Shown here: positions 23,401-33,000 of the stretch, in pieces | Layout of the letters: each line of letters starts with the position of its first letter | Position numbering within the stretch: position 1 is the first letter of the stretch | Assembly (NCBI GenBank): GCA_036435485.1 | Contig: CM071599.1 | Span: 5,606,803 to 5,670,802, forward strand | From: Saposhnikovia divaricata | Taxonomy: Eukaryota; Streptophyta; Magnoliopsida; Apiales; Apiaceae | Length of the DNA: 64,000 bases | Reading direction: 5' to 3' | The notes under the pieces: model-generated | Seen by the model: only the letters and a program-made list of their open reading frames with translations | What the model was told of the DNA's origin: nothing | Database searches by the model: none | Program-made: the position numbers and the translations under genes

Positions 23401-24408
23401 TGTAATTATTCCAACTGCAACTACTGCTACTTTCGTAGCATCTCCCATGAACACATATATCTCGCCATCTCTAAGCATTCTGGATTGCTGGAACCCCTGC
23501 ATAGAGTTACAAACATGGTCAGTGGCTCCTGTATCTACACACCAAGTGCTCGTAGATATAGCCGCTATATATGTTTCTGTAACTAGAGAAAGAGACATAC
23601 CAGTATTGTTTGTCTTCTTAGGAAGAGGACAATCCTGTTTCCAGTGACCTGACTGCTTGCACCTGAAGCACTTGCCCTTAGGCTTTTTCACACCACCTTG
23701 AACTCCCACTGCATTAGCAATCTTTCCAGCTTTCTGTGTCTGAGTCTTTTTCTTCTTCTTACCTTTCGGTTTAGATGAAGAAGCTTTCTCGGCCACATTC
23801 ACTTGAACATTCTGCTTAAAGAGTCCTTCAGCTGCCTGAAGTTCTGTCAGAAGTTCCGCGAGACTATACATCCTTTTGTTCATGGTGTAATTCAAGCGGA
23901 ACTGCTCAAAACTTTTGGGCAAGCTCATAAGGATGATATCGATCTGGGTTTCCCCATCAATATCAGCACCAAGGATCTCCATCTCATTCAGATGAGACAT
24001 CATTCTGAGAACATGATCCCTTACAGGTGTTCCTTCAACCATCTGAGTGTTCATTAAAGCCTTCATTGCTACTTGCCTAGCAGCCCTATTCTGTTCTCCA
24101 AAAAGTTCCTTGAGATTAAAGAGCATATCTGAAGCAGTGGGCATAGCCTGATGCTGATGCTGCAAAACACCCGACATTGCTGCCAGAATGTAACATCGCG
24201 ACATCTCATCAGCCTTAATCCACCGCTTATAATACTCCTTCTCACTTTCAGGAGCATCTTCAGCAGGCTGGTCTGGCTTGGGTTCATAAGTACAAAATTT
24301 GTACTCCTCAGCAATCAACACTATGTCCAAATTACGTTTCCATTCAATATAGTTCGGTCCAGTAAGTTTGTTATCCTTAAGTATGGTGAATAGTGGATTA
24401 AAGCCCAT
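20464..24408 (-). CDS. Ty1/copia gag-pol polyprotein, full length
   Basis: A single frame of 1314 residues starts MGFNPLFTIL and ends GVRWMDT. Domains in order are: copia-type gag (about 1-200); a lysine-rich stretch (212-222); a CCHC zinc knuckle (C247, C250, H255, C260); aspartic protease with VDTGATDHVC (D292); pre-integrase with HLRLGH; the integrase core with FIDDYSRYGY, RSDRGGEY and PQQNGVAERRNRT; RT with DVKTAFLNG, SIYGLKQASRDW and the catalytic LYVDDILL; and RNase H with TMEAEYVAASEAAKEAVW, ending DPFTKSLP. No stop or frameshift is present. With near-identical LTRs and intact primer sites this copy could be competent. It encodes all enzymes for reverse transcription and integration and acts in virus-like particles. 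Confidence 0.97.
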   Translation of the reverse strand: MGFNPLFTILKDNKLTGPNYIEWKRNLDIVLIAEEYKFCTYEPKPDQPAEDAPESEKEYYKRWIKADEMSRCYILAAMSGVLQHQHQAMPTASDMLFNLKELFGEQNRAARQVAMKALMNTQMVEGTPVRDHVLRMMSHLNEMEILGADIDGETQIDIILMSLPKSFEQFRLNYTMNKRMYSLAELLTELQAAEGLFKQNVQVNVAEKASSSKPKGKKKKKTQTQKAGKIANAVGVQGGVKKPKGKCFRCKQSGHWKQDCPLPKKTNNTGMSLSLVTETYIAAISTSTWCVDTGATDHVCNSMQGFQQSRMLRDGEIYVFMGDATKVAVVAVGIITLSFGDDRILVLNNCLYVPSFRRNLISVSKLAMDGYNVCLDRNVSIMMNKRVICSGTLQDNLYIINPIQPMLQHKENNNILSSSNKRKKPSELNQTYLWHLRLGHINLRRIQRLVVDGPLGSLAVEPFPVCESCLEGKMTNRPFKAKGNRAKEVLELVHTDLCGPMSIQARGGYAYFVTFIDDYSRYGYIYLLRRKSECFEKFKEYKASAEKRHLGKCIKSLRSDRGGEYLLGEFREYLSENGIASQLSAPGTPQQNGVAERRNRTLLESVRSMMSYSDLPKSFWGYAIETAAYLLNLVPSKSVPKTPIELWTGSKPSLRHIRIWGCPAHVLNKNATKLESRTEVRLFVGYPMGTKGYSFYSPRDRDIIVSTNARFLEEDYIMKHKPMSSIVLEELVGGTDNPQVPIVQVDQPQENAQPVTNTTPVLRRSGRVVQQPDRFMFLGESSDLVSGEHDEDPRTYEQAILDKDADLWQKAMESEMESMYSNQVWELVEPPKGVKPIGCMWIYKKKRGSDKKVKAWKARLVAKGYTQKEGIDYEETFSPVVMLKSIRILLSIAAHLDYEIWQMDVKTAFLNGSLEETIYMQQPKGFIKEGQEHLVCKLKRSIYGLKQASRDWNIRFDQAVQSYGFDQSPSESCVYKRSEGNAVVFLVLYVDDILLIGNNVKMLSSIKAWLFKQFEMKDLGEAAYILGIKVIRDRKKRMLALSQEPYIDEVLARFNMQNSKKGFLPFKHGVALSKEQCPSTPKDIESMKAVPYASACGSLMYAMLCTRPDICFAVGMVSRYQSNPGQEHWSAVKTILKYLRRTKEYMLIYKASDLFPLGYTDSDFQSDRDKRKSTSGYVFTLGGGAVIWRSVKQKCIADSTMEAEYVAASEAAKEAVWFRNFLLDLDVVPNLPRSLTVYCDNTGAVANSKEPRDHKAAKHIERKYHLIRGIVKRGDIVVAHISSEDNRADPFTKSLPAKVFDRHVEAIGVRWMDT

Positions 24409-26082
24409 AGTGATCTAATCCTGAGAATCATACATGTAACACATAATCAGATAGTTGCATAAATCTTAAATCCTATTGGTTTCCTCTAACAATTAATTAA
24501 AATTAATGCACTAACATTTAAACACCATAAGTATCTGGTACGCCACGATGGATGACATATATACCACTTAAATTCGTTTAAATATTACTTCGGTCCTATT
24601 ACTAAATAATACGCCACGTTAGGGTGGACTATATATTATTTTTCATAGCTAAGTGTATACCATTATTAAATCTTAAATTAATAAAAAGACTGGATACCAC
24701 CATTAAATATTTCAAATCAATAATCGATAATAGGATAATTCCCAGATCGGGGGGAGCATTGTCAAGAGGCATCACTTAAGACCCCTTTCTAGACAGAATC
24801 ATCCTTTCTCTCAATATTGAAAATCTATATTCAATCAGTGGTACCATTCTAATTAATCGAATTCTATGAAACTTGGTACGCCACGATGGGTGGCATGTAT
24901 ACCTTTCAATATTCGTAATTAATTTATGAAGTTTGTTCTAGTAATATCCATAACACTACCTGACACCATAAATCATACGCCACGATGGGTGGCATGTATA
25001 TAATTTATATTCGTCTCGGTGTTAAATTACATACAAACAATAATGGAGACCATGGGATTTAATTCCTAATTAATTCCCTCACCCACTTAGAATTTTTATT
25101 TAAAATTGAGGAATTTTATCTAGATGCATCGCCCTATGTTATTTTTTCGAGGTCTACATGTTATAAAAATAACAATACAAAGAACACATAACACAGCAGC
25201 ATGCATCATAAAATTAAAGCAATAAATAAAATTAATGTCCATGTCGTCCTAATTATGTTAAACATGCAATTAAAATTACACACATAATTAACAACACACA
25301 TAATAATTATTTAAAGCAATAATTAAAAAATTAAATAGCGGAATTAAAATTAAAAAATATAATTTAAATCCACTATTATGGCCCCTTGAAAAAAAATAAA
25401 TTTCCAGCCCTGTTCTGCTGAAAAAATCATTTTTCTGCCAAAACCTTGCTGTTGCGCATCCAAAGCCTGCGTTACAGCCCTGGAAAGTCTTGTCGCGCAT
25501 GACGCACATGCGTTACAGGTCCTGGAAGCCCTGTTGCGCATGTGCAACATGCGTTACACCCCTGGTACCTATTGTAACGCAGGACAGACCTGCGTTACTC
25601 ACTGTTTCCAGAATTCCAGGCGCGCGCCTGCTTCTTCTGATGCCTGTTGCTCCAGATCTGTTTCTTCAGACTTAAACGAAACCAGCAGCCACAATCAACT
25701 ACGCAGCGGACAATTTTGTTTCTCCGATTTGATTTCCGATCGAACATAATTGTTACAAAATACCCGGATCTTAATAAAATCCAACAAACAATTACAAAAA
25801 AGTAGATCTAATACAAAACTAATTTTGCAAAATCTATTCAAACACGATCAACCCTCGTGTTTTACAACCACGATAAACCACGTGGAAACCAAACAAAATA
25901 ACCACGATTAAACCACGTGGGATCCAAACACATAATTAAAATTACATGGCCATAATAGTGGATACTAAACAACCTGCAAAAGATTATTATCCAAGCACAC
26001 CATTATACACATGCATATATAATTACGACATGGACATCGTATCAAAATTTGCAGAACCAATGAACCAGGCTCTGATACCAAT
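24409..26082 (-). other. Untranslated leader of the intact copia, with hairpin motif repeats
   Basis: About 1.67 kb lies between the 5' LTR and the gag start with no ORF of note. A motif of the form GCCAC-ATGG-GTGGC flanked by GTATAC-like bases occurs near 24541, 24611, 24879 and 24978. The primer site is at about 26066-26081. A repetitive stretch at 25490-25600 contains several TGCGTTACA and CCTGG units. Confidence 0.7.
26066..26081 (-). promoter_or_regulatory. Primer binding site, initiator tRNA-Met type
   Basis: The minus strand reads TGGTATCAGAGCCTGG next to the 5' LTR. It matches the usual plant copia primer site. Confidence 0.92.
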
Positions 26083-27189
26083 TGTTGGGACAATCAGATC
26101 TTGGCACTGCGAATTTTGATACAATAAATTAACGAGTACGAATAGAAAAATCACCTTGTTAACGGTTGATTCCACGTTCTTCTATTGTATTCCCAAATTC
26201 CCTTGAGCGAAGTGTGGCCTTCGTCTTCTCAAGTTAACCTCTCTTCTTGCTCCTGGGTGGCTACCAATTTTTTTCGACCAGCCCCCAGCAAGAAGAGAAT
26301 AGGAATATATATAGGCTACAATAGGGATCATGGATAATTAGGTTGGGCCTTCTAATTACATCTTGAGCCTAGCCCAATGTAATTAAATATTAATTCAATC
26401 CACTAAAAAATTAATATTTGCACTACCTTTCCTAATACCGTAATTTAATTAATTAATTCGGTTCCAATATTATTTGCTTATTAAATTCCCCATGTTTAAA
26501 ATATCGCATGTCCATTAATTAAATAAATTACTGATAATTCATTTAATTAATATCTTTTATCCTTGATTATCCACTCAACCTTTATTTAATTATGCCGGAA
26601 TAAATCCACCTGCAGGGTTTCACATAATTAAATCTTTTTGAGCTTTCAAGGGGACATCATTAACCCGAATATTATCAGGACATGGATTCCTTCAATAAAT
26701 AATATCCCACCATATATATTATTTCATCACCCAAAATATAATGAAATAAATCAAAAGAATTATTTCATATATAAATCAAAGCATGTAAATAATATATACG
26801 TGTCAATTATTATTTCCGGATTAAGAACCTAAGCATTAATAATAACATAGAATCTTAGTTCACCTTCTTAATCAGTATTAGGGAACAATTCTAAATTTGA
26901 TCCTGTTCAATATACACAAAGTATACTAGTATTATTTATTAGTCAATATAAACTAATCTAAATAATACTACAGCCATTCCAGTGGATTGTCTAACTCCAC
27001 CTGTGCTGTGAACCTTATTATATTATATAAACCGTATTTAATAATCTAATATTCTGTATCCCATTTGATACTAGATTATTCACAATATATAATATTTAGA
27101 CAACATGTAAACATTTAAATGATTCTCAATTAAATCGGCCAGAAATAAATGTAAATACTTCAAATAAATATTTTCAGTATACACCAACA
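26083..27189 (-). repeat. 5' LTR of the intact copia
   Basis: It is 1107 bp, with about 8 differences from the 3' LTR, two of them close together near 26692-26696. Confidence 0.95.
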
Positions 27190-28258
27190 GATATGGGTGT
27201 GGTTGATATGGTGGTTGGGCTTGATATGGTTGCGGTGGTGGTTGCAATCCATTGTTATTGTTGCTCCAGCTGAAGTTAGGATGGTTTCTGTTGGGTTGGT
27301 AAGTGTTTGGGACCGGATGCTGTTGCTTTTGAAAATTGCTCACAAAGTGCACTGATTCATTGGAAATTGCACATTGATTCGTTTCATGTTTACCGGCACA
27401 TAGCTCACAAACACTTGCTACTTGTTGTACCCCATAGTTTGTCAAAGAATCCACCTTCATGTTTAGCGCTTCAAGCTGAGCTGATAGGGATGTGACTGCA
27501 TCAACCTCGAGGATTCCTGCCACCTTGTGCTGAGGCATCCTCTGTGTCGGATTCTGATACTCATTAGCCGCCATCATTTCAATTAGCTTGTAGGCAGCTT
27601 CATAACTTTTAGCCCATAATGCTCCTCCTGAAGCTGCATCCACAATAGGTCTTGATTGCCATCCCAATCCATTATAGAAACAATTTATGACCATCCAGTT
27701 GGGCATGCCATGATGAGGGCATTTTCTTAGCATCTCCTTGTAGCGTTCCCAAGCTTCACATAAAGATTCCCCCGCCTGTTGTGTGAACTGAGCAATAGCA
27801 TTCCTTATGGCAGCTGTTTTTGCCATGGGATAGAATTTAGTGAGGAACTTTTGAGCGAGTTCCTCCCATGTTGTTATCGAGCCAGCTGGGAGAGAGTGCA
27901 ACCATCCCTTAGCTTTGTCCCGTAGAGAAAATGGAAAGAGCCTCAACCTTACAGCATCATCTGACACGTTGTTGAATTTGAATGTGTCACAAATCTCTAT
28001 GAAGTTTCGGATATGCATATTTGGATCTTTCGTTGCCGTTCCCCCAAACTGGACAGAGTTTTGTACCATCTGGATTGTGCCAGGTTTGATTTCAAATGTG
28101 TTGGCTGCAATGGCTGGCCTAACTATGCTTGACTGAATGTCATTGATTTTTGGTTGAGAATAGTCCATCAACGTCTTGGGCACATCTTCCGCCATGTCTA
28201 ACTCTTCTTCCAGCTTTATTACGGTTCTTGATTTAAGGGCTTGGGCACGTGTTAGCAT
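27190..28258 (-). pseudogene. Gypsy gag, N-terminal part, cut by the copia insertion
   Basis: From the ATG at 28258 the frame encodes MLTRAQALKSRTVIKLEEEL, then the Athila/Tat-type gag core with KDPNMHIRNFIEICDTFKFN, LRLFPFSLRDKAKGWL and AWERYKEMLRKCPHHGMPNW. A cysteine pair (CELCAGKHETNQC) resembles an atypical zinc knuckle. The frame runs into a proline/glutamine-rich tail cut at 27190 by the copia element and continues at 19288. Confidence 0.93.
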
Positions 28259-28388
28259 AAACAACTCAAGATCCTTATACTGGCAGAGCGAGAAAACACG
28301 ACGTTTAGAAAAAATAAACAAAAAATTAAAGTCAGTTAAGTTTAACCTTCGTTGATGTAAACACAATTTCTGAAAATAACACCGAAGT

Positions 28389-28411
28389 CCCCGGCAGCGG
28401 CGCCAAAAACT
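28389..28411 (-). promoter_or_regulatory. Gypsy primer binding site
   Basis: The minus strand reads TTTTGGCGCCGCTGCCGGGG beside the 5' LTR. This string is usual in Athila/Tat-like gypsy elements and is generally read as a tRNA-Asp-type site. Confidence 0.8.
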
Positions 28412-29224
28412 TGTTGGTTTGAAAACTAACTGCGCAAGTGTACGCAGTCACAAGTAATATAATAAATTCGTTCCCACAGAGACTTCATGTTTGTTCAGAA
28501 ATAATATTTAAGCAACGACGTATGATTAAACAACAAACTGCTTGAATAAATATCAAAAGGGGGTATTTTTGTATTTTTCTAATTGATTAATTAAATTAGT
28601 AATATTAAATAATTCGAACTAATTAATTTATTTAAATGAAAATTTATATGTGAGAAAAACATGAGATTCTAATTTCATTATTTATTTCATTTAGAATTGA
28701 TGCCTTAATTTCAAAGTAATTTTGATAATTTACGAAAGCAAGTCGGGAACACGAAAATAACATAAGCGCCTTTCAGTCTTAACTTATATCAAACCACACA
28801 ACATCCACTTAAAAAGATAGAAGTCGCGAGGACACCTTTTATGTTTAGACCCTAAATGTCTATAAGATTTGAAAACATAATTGGTTTACGAATAAATTCC
28901 TTTATTATGACTACATAGGGTGATGTGAAAAAATCCTATCACTTATCGTAAATGTACATGACAATTACGAACCTATGCTAACATGGTAAATTCTAAATTC
29001 CTAAATCCACTTTCGCATTCATTAGGAATTAATAATTTAGACACTAGCTACGCATCTAATAAATTAAGCGCAACCACATTAGGCAATCTGAATTTTTATC
29101 ATAATACAAATTATTAAGGCATCGAATTACTAAATTACGTAAATAAATCCATTAGAATCCCATGACGGCGATTAGTTCATAATTAAACGAATCGTCATCA
29201 TGGGATTAATTGAAATCATAATAC

Positions 29225-29308
<84 letters not shown>

Positions 29309-30590
29309 CAACAACAACAATAAAAATAAATTAAAAATTACGATAAATTAAATATGAAAATTACAAGAGTTAGAAAGTAGGACCGAAATATCTTCCAATG
29401 AACGAAAAGAGCGCTCCAAATAATCCCCGCAAATTCTTCAACCAAAATAACAATTATACTAAAAATTGCAGAAAATCCAAGTGTTAAAATAAAAATAAAA
29501 TTACAAAGAAGCTAGAGAATACAACTGAATTTTTAGAGAGAACTCAGTTGTGGGTTGTCCAAAACCAAGAAGACTACTCCTATTTATAGCTCATAGTAGC
29601 ACACCATCTAGCATAAATAAATGAACCGAAAGTAGTACAGGACAACACTCAGCCGAAAGTAGAACAGCATACAGCAAATTAAGCACCATTTCACTCGGCT
29701 ATTCTGGAAAGCCCAGCCGCAGGAATGGCGCGTGCAGCAAACACGCTAACTGATTCAAGGACTGCCTTCAGCCGCGTGGTTTACACGCGCGAGTGGGCGC
29801 GTGACCTTGCAGGCGACAGCTGCTCAACAGCAACTCTATTCAATTTGTTTTCTTCTTTTTCAATTAACAATGCTGCCAGTTGCTTCATATTTAATTCCTC
29901 CTAACCGACAGCAACCTGCAACACTATGCATTTTTTCTTTTTTACAATTCGTTCGATTATTTAACAAACCCACCAGTGACCAGACTTTTGCATTTTTCTA
30001 ATAATCAAGCAAAATCAACCGGCTAAACAATTGCCACTAACCGGGGCCTATTTTGTTTTTATATGAATGGGCTCCGTAGAAATGCTTTTTAACCCGCACA
30101 GCTTATAATCTTTAATTAATAAATAATTAATTTAATTCAAAAATTATAAAAATAAATATCTAATATTATTAGATATTTATAAATATAATTTTCTAATTAA
30201 ATAAAATATTTATTAATATAAATAAATCCTTAAGCTCTAAGCTGCGGTCCTTTGAGGGTCGGAAACCGGACTCCTTTTGCTTAACGAAAAATATATCCAT
30301 TCCAACCGGGATTCCTGCTTTAAGAATATATCACTTTCCAAATTTTAGTGATAATTCTATTTCCTCATTACTCGTCCAGGTGATGATAAAATCCTTGTGA
30401 TTAAATTCCGAATTTAGGCAAAAATCCACCATTTTTAATCTTTTATCGCCACGATACCTCAAGTTGCGAGTTCTGCACAACAAATACTGAAACAACATAA
30501 AAATGAATTAAAAGACACAACATACTTAAGGATAACCACCAATCTAGGTCAAATTAGCGCAAAATAAGTGGATATAAAATTCACTTATCA
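28412..30590 (-). repeat. 5' LTR of the gypsy element
   Basis: It is 2179 bp with the same termini as the left LTR. TATAAATA lies on the minus strand at 29581-29588. The AAT/AAC microsatellite at about 29221-29320 is expanded relative to the left LTR. Confidence 0.95.
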
Positions 30591-30911
30591 GCCGCCCCTA
30601 CCCTTCATACTTCCATCTTCATCCCCCTTTTCTCTCCTTTTCAATTATCACAGTTAATTTAATAAAGCTCCGAAAATTCCTTCGAATTTTCTCAGATCTG
30701 TTCCGATCTTGAGCTAGTTTGTGCAATTAAAACTCATCTTTGTTGGGTTTTCGTCTCGCCTCTTGGCGTGTGTATCGCTTTATGTGCGATTATTATCGTT
30801 TAAGTTATTATTATTTATGTTTCTGTTTTTGTTGGTGCCGTTATTGACTCCACTGAAATTGGTTTATTTGGCATTTTGGGAGATCTTGAACGCTTGCATC
30901 GATGCTACTTA

Positions 30912-30999
30912 CGGCATGTCTATAACTGATTTTTGGCATGTAGATAGCTGGGGTATCGGCAGGTCTATAGCTGTTTTACGGCAGGTAGATAACTGGAGT
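30912..30999 (+). repeat. Internal tandem module of the LINE-like retroposon (copy 1)
   Basis: Four half-units alternate between GGCATGTCTATAACTG-like and GGCATGTAGATAGCTGGGG-like versions. The same module occurs at 43307-43400 in the second retroposon copy, with a slightly different spacing. Confidence 0.8.
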
Positions 31000-31388
31000 A
31001 TGCTTGAGATGGTAGTGGAATTCACAAGAGCTCACCTTTCGCAATTAAAGTTTGTTCCGGTTACGGGGGTTTATGCTCCCCCAACTTCAGTTGAAGGTTT
31101 GGAACAATGGACTTCAGTACGCATCTATGTGAGGGTCATTTGTGCTACTACGAATTTCAGGGCTGATGCTGGTAGGATTGATCGGGATACCATTGTAACC
31201 TTTTTTAGTTCGAAGAGTTTTAATATTCTATCTCTTAAGCGATTTGAAAATAGAACGGCTATTTGTTTAGTTCGGTTATCTGTTTGCTACTCAGGTTGTA
31301 ATGTCAGTACGGGGGTTTGTCCCGACTGGATGTCGTTGTTTTAATGAATCCATTCTCTTTTGGTCAAACAAAAAAACAGAATTTGATA

Positions 31389-32035
31389 TTACCTTCAACA
31401 TTAGAGGTAGAGTGGGTTCGAGTCTTTGAGATATTTTTTTTTTTTTGGAAAAAGAGAATAAAAGGTGTAAGAATTTATTTCTTTAATTTTTTTTAATTAT
31501 TTTGTTTTGAAAGAAAGCTAAAGATTTGAAAAAAAGTTTTCTTTATTTTTGTCATCAAAATTTTTCCCCATTTTTGGAAAGATTAGGAAAGAAAGGAAAA
31601 TAAGTTATTTTTCATTCATTTTTTTTTCTATCATATATTCAGGAACACAACGTTAAAGTCCGCCTTACTTTATTATTTTTTTTTTTTTCTGTTAAGTGAG
31701 TCCGCCTTACTTAAAATATTGGACCAAACTTACACGGTAGTGTGGGATTATTAAGCATGTATTCCACAGTTATTCAAGTAAAATACGCAATACATCTCAA
31801 TTTTTTTTGCTGGAATACATCTCAATCCTTTATTATAATACCTGAGCCTACCCAAGTATACAGTTAGCCAATCAGAAATTAGAAATTATTTTAGGACCAA
31901 TCAGAGATCATTCCTAAAATTTAGCTCAATCATATTATATTAAAAGTTTTCCTTATTTACCATTCTCATCTTAATATATTAACAATGGTTAGTTAACAAT
32001 TCCAATTTAAATATAGTAATAACTTGATTTAACAT
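31389..32035. other. AT-rich spacer
   Basis: It contains homopolymer T and A tracts (31436-31447, 31676-31689) and no gene. I see no clear repeat border. Confidence 0.55.
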
Positions 32036-32433
32036 AGGGCTTTTTTCATAAATATATATAAAAAAATAAATTTTTGCAATTTTACTTTTGTTAATAAAAG
32101 CTATTTGCAATTTTACTAACCTAAGTTTTAAAATTGCAAAAATACTACCTTTTAGGGCAGCCCTGCCCAGCCGTGCAACCACATTCAGCCACATTTAACT
32201 TTTTTTTTTTTAAGGTGGGTGCTATTTGGGTTCCAAGGCCCCGTAGGGACATATTCAACGAAATGCAACCACATTCAATTGAATGCAACCACATGCAACT
32301 TTTTTTTAAGGTGGGTTGATTTTGGGTTCCAAGGCCCCGCAGAGGCATATTCAACTGAATGCAACCACATGCAACTAAATTTCTAATTTCAAGTTTCATT
32401 TTTCAGTTGTCATTTTCGACCTCTTTTTTAGAC

Positions 32434-32436
<3 letters not shown>

Positions 32437-32475
<39 letters not shown>
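32437..32475. repeat. (TA)n(TG)n microsatellite at the centre of the inverted-repeat element
   Basis: A TA run passes directly into a TG run of about 14 units, between the two inverted arms. Confidence 0.95.
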
Positions 32476-32478
<3 letters not shown>

Positions 32479-32726
32479 TTGCATTCAGTTGAATGTTACC
32501 CCTGGCGGGGCCTTGCAACCCAAATTCACCAAAATCTCCTCACCTTAAAAAAAAAAGTTGCCCCTGGCGGGGCCTTGCAACCCAAATCCACCTAAATCTC
32601 CCCACTTTAAAAAAAAAGAGTTGAATGTGGTTGCAACCAAAATATCACCCCACCTTAAAAAAAAAAGAGTTGAATGTGGTTGCATTCGGTTGCAACCAAA
32701 ATATCACCCCACCTTAAAAAAAAAAT

Positions 32727-32766
32727 CGATGAACAGTACCTGCCACGTGGCAGGTACGGTTCATCG
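32727..32766. repeat. 40-bp palindrome centred on CACGTG
   Basis: The left arm is CGATGAACAGTACCTGCCAC. The right arm is its reverse complement with one mismatch and no loop. A shorter related string (ACAGGTTACTGTTCAT) follows directly. Confidence 0.95.
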
Positions 32767-33000
32767 ACAGGTTACTGTTCATCCGAATTATTTTTTTTTT
32801 TAAAAAAAGAAAAAGGGTTGGAAAAGAAAAGATAGTATTTTTGCAATTAAGAAACTTAAGATAGTAAATATGCAATGAATTAAAGAAGATGGTATTTTTG
32901 CAAAAAGAAACTTGAAAACTAGTATTTTTGGTAAATACATATCCATATATTACATATTTTTTAATGTAAAAAAAAATTATCATTATTTTTTAATGTTTTA

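Larger units (their letters stand above)
19289..27189 (-). mobile_element. Intact, young Ty1/copia element nested in the gypsy gag
   Basis: The LTRs are both 1107 bp (19289-20395 and 26083-27189) and differ at about 8 sites by eye (0.7%). The target duplication GATAT is perfect (19284-19288 and 27190-27194). The minus strand beside the right LTR reads ATTGGTATCAGAGCC, a perfect initiator-Met-tRNA primer site. A purine tract (AAGTGGGAGA) precedes the left LTR. One uninterrupted 1314-codon polyprotein lies between, with a long leader of about 1.67 kb. All parts needed for autonomous movement are visible. Confidence 0.97.
11367..30590 (-). mobile_element. Ty3/gypsy element (Athila/Tat-like), defective, containing a nested copia
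   Basis: The LTRs are 11367-13503 and 28412-30590 (about 2.14 and 2.18 kb), with a perfect 5-bp target duplication GCCGC at 11362-11366 and 30591-30595. The primer site beside the right LTR reads TTTTGGCGCCGCTGCCGGGG on the minus strand, typical of Athila/Tat-type elements. The PPT beside the left LTR reads TTTGGGGGTG. The domain order gag, protease, RT, RNase H, integrase shows the gypsy arrangement. The LTRs differ at about 16-18 sites plus microsatellite length (under 1%), so the insertion is recent. The coding region has at least five lesions, and gag is split by the copia insertion. Confidence 0.95.
11308..31377 (+). mobile_element. Short LINE-like retroposon, split by the gypsy element
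   Basis: The 11-bp duplication AGAATTTGATA lies at 11297-11307 and 31378-31388. The retroposon itself is 11308-11366 plus about 30596-31377, roughly 840 bp once the gypsy insertion is set aside, and it ends in an A-run. It resembles the copy at 42815-43683 throughout: CTCTCATGAGAG near the 5' end, AAAATTCCTTCGAATTTTC, and a late block encoding a WIDRK-like or RIDRD-like stretch followed by FFxSK. The third relative at 50956-51400 has a C-terminus like plant LINE RNase H ends. No full ORF is present, so it probably used LINE machinery in trans. Confidence 0.8.
32036..32950. mobile_element. Inverted-repeat (foldback or MULE-like) element
   Basis: The left part (about 32100-32160) and the right part (about 32830-32890) are inverted copies around the motif TTGCAAAAATACTA. 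Inside, GCAACCACATTCA / AAGGTGGGTT / GGGTTCCAAGGCCCCG units in the left arm (32170-32385) recur inverted and multiplied in the right arm (32477-32720). The borders are estimates and no target duplication was settled. There is no transposase. Confidence 0.5.

Noticed and set aside
30721..31344. 207-codon ORF in the LINE-like retroposon
   Set aside because: The frame runs through the tandem module and is not matched by an equal ORF in the copy at 42815-43683, so it is unlikely to be a conserved protein.
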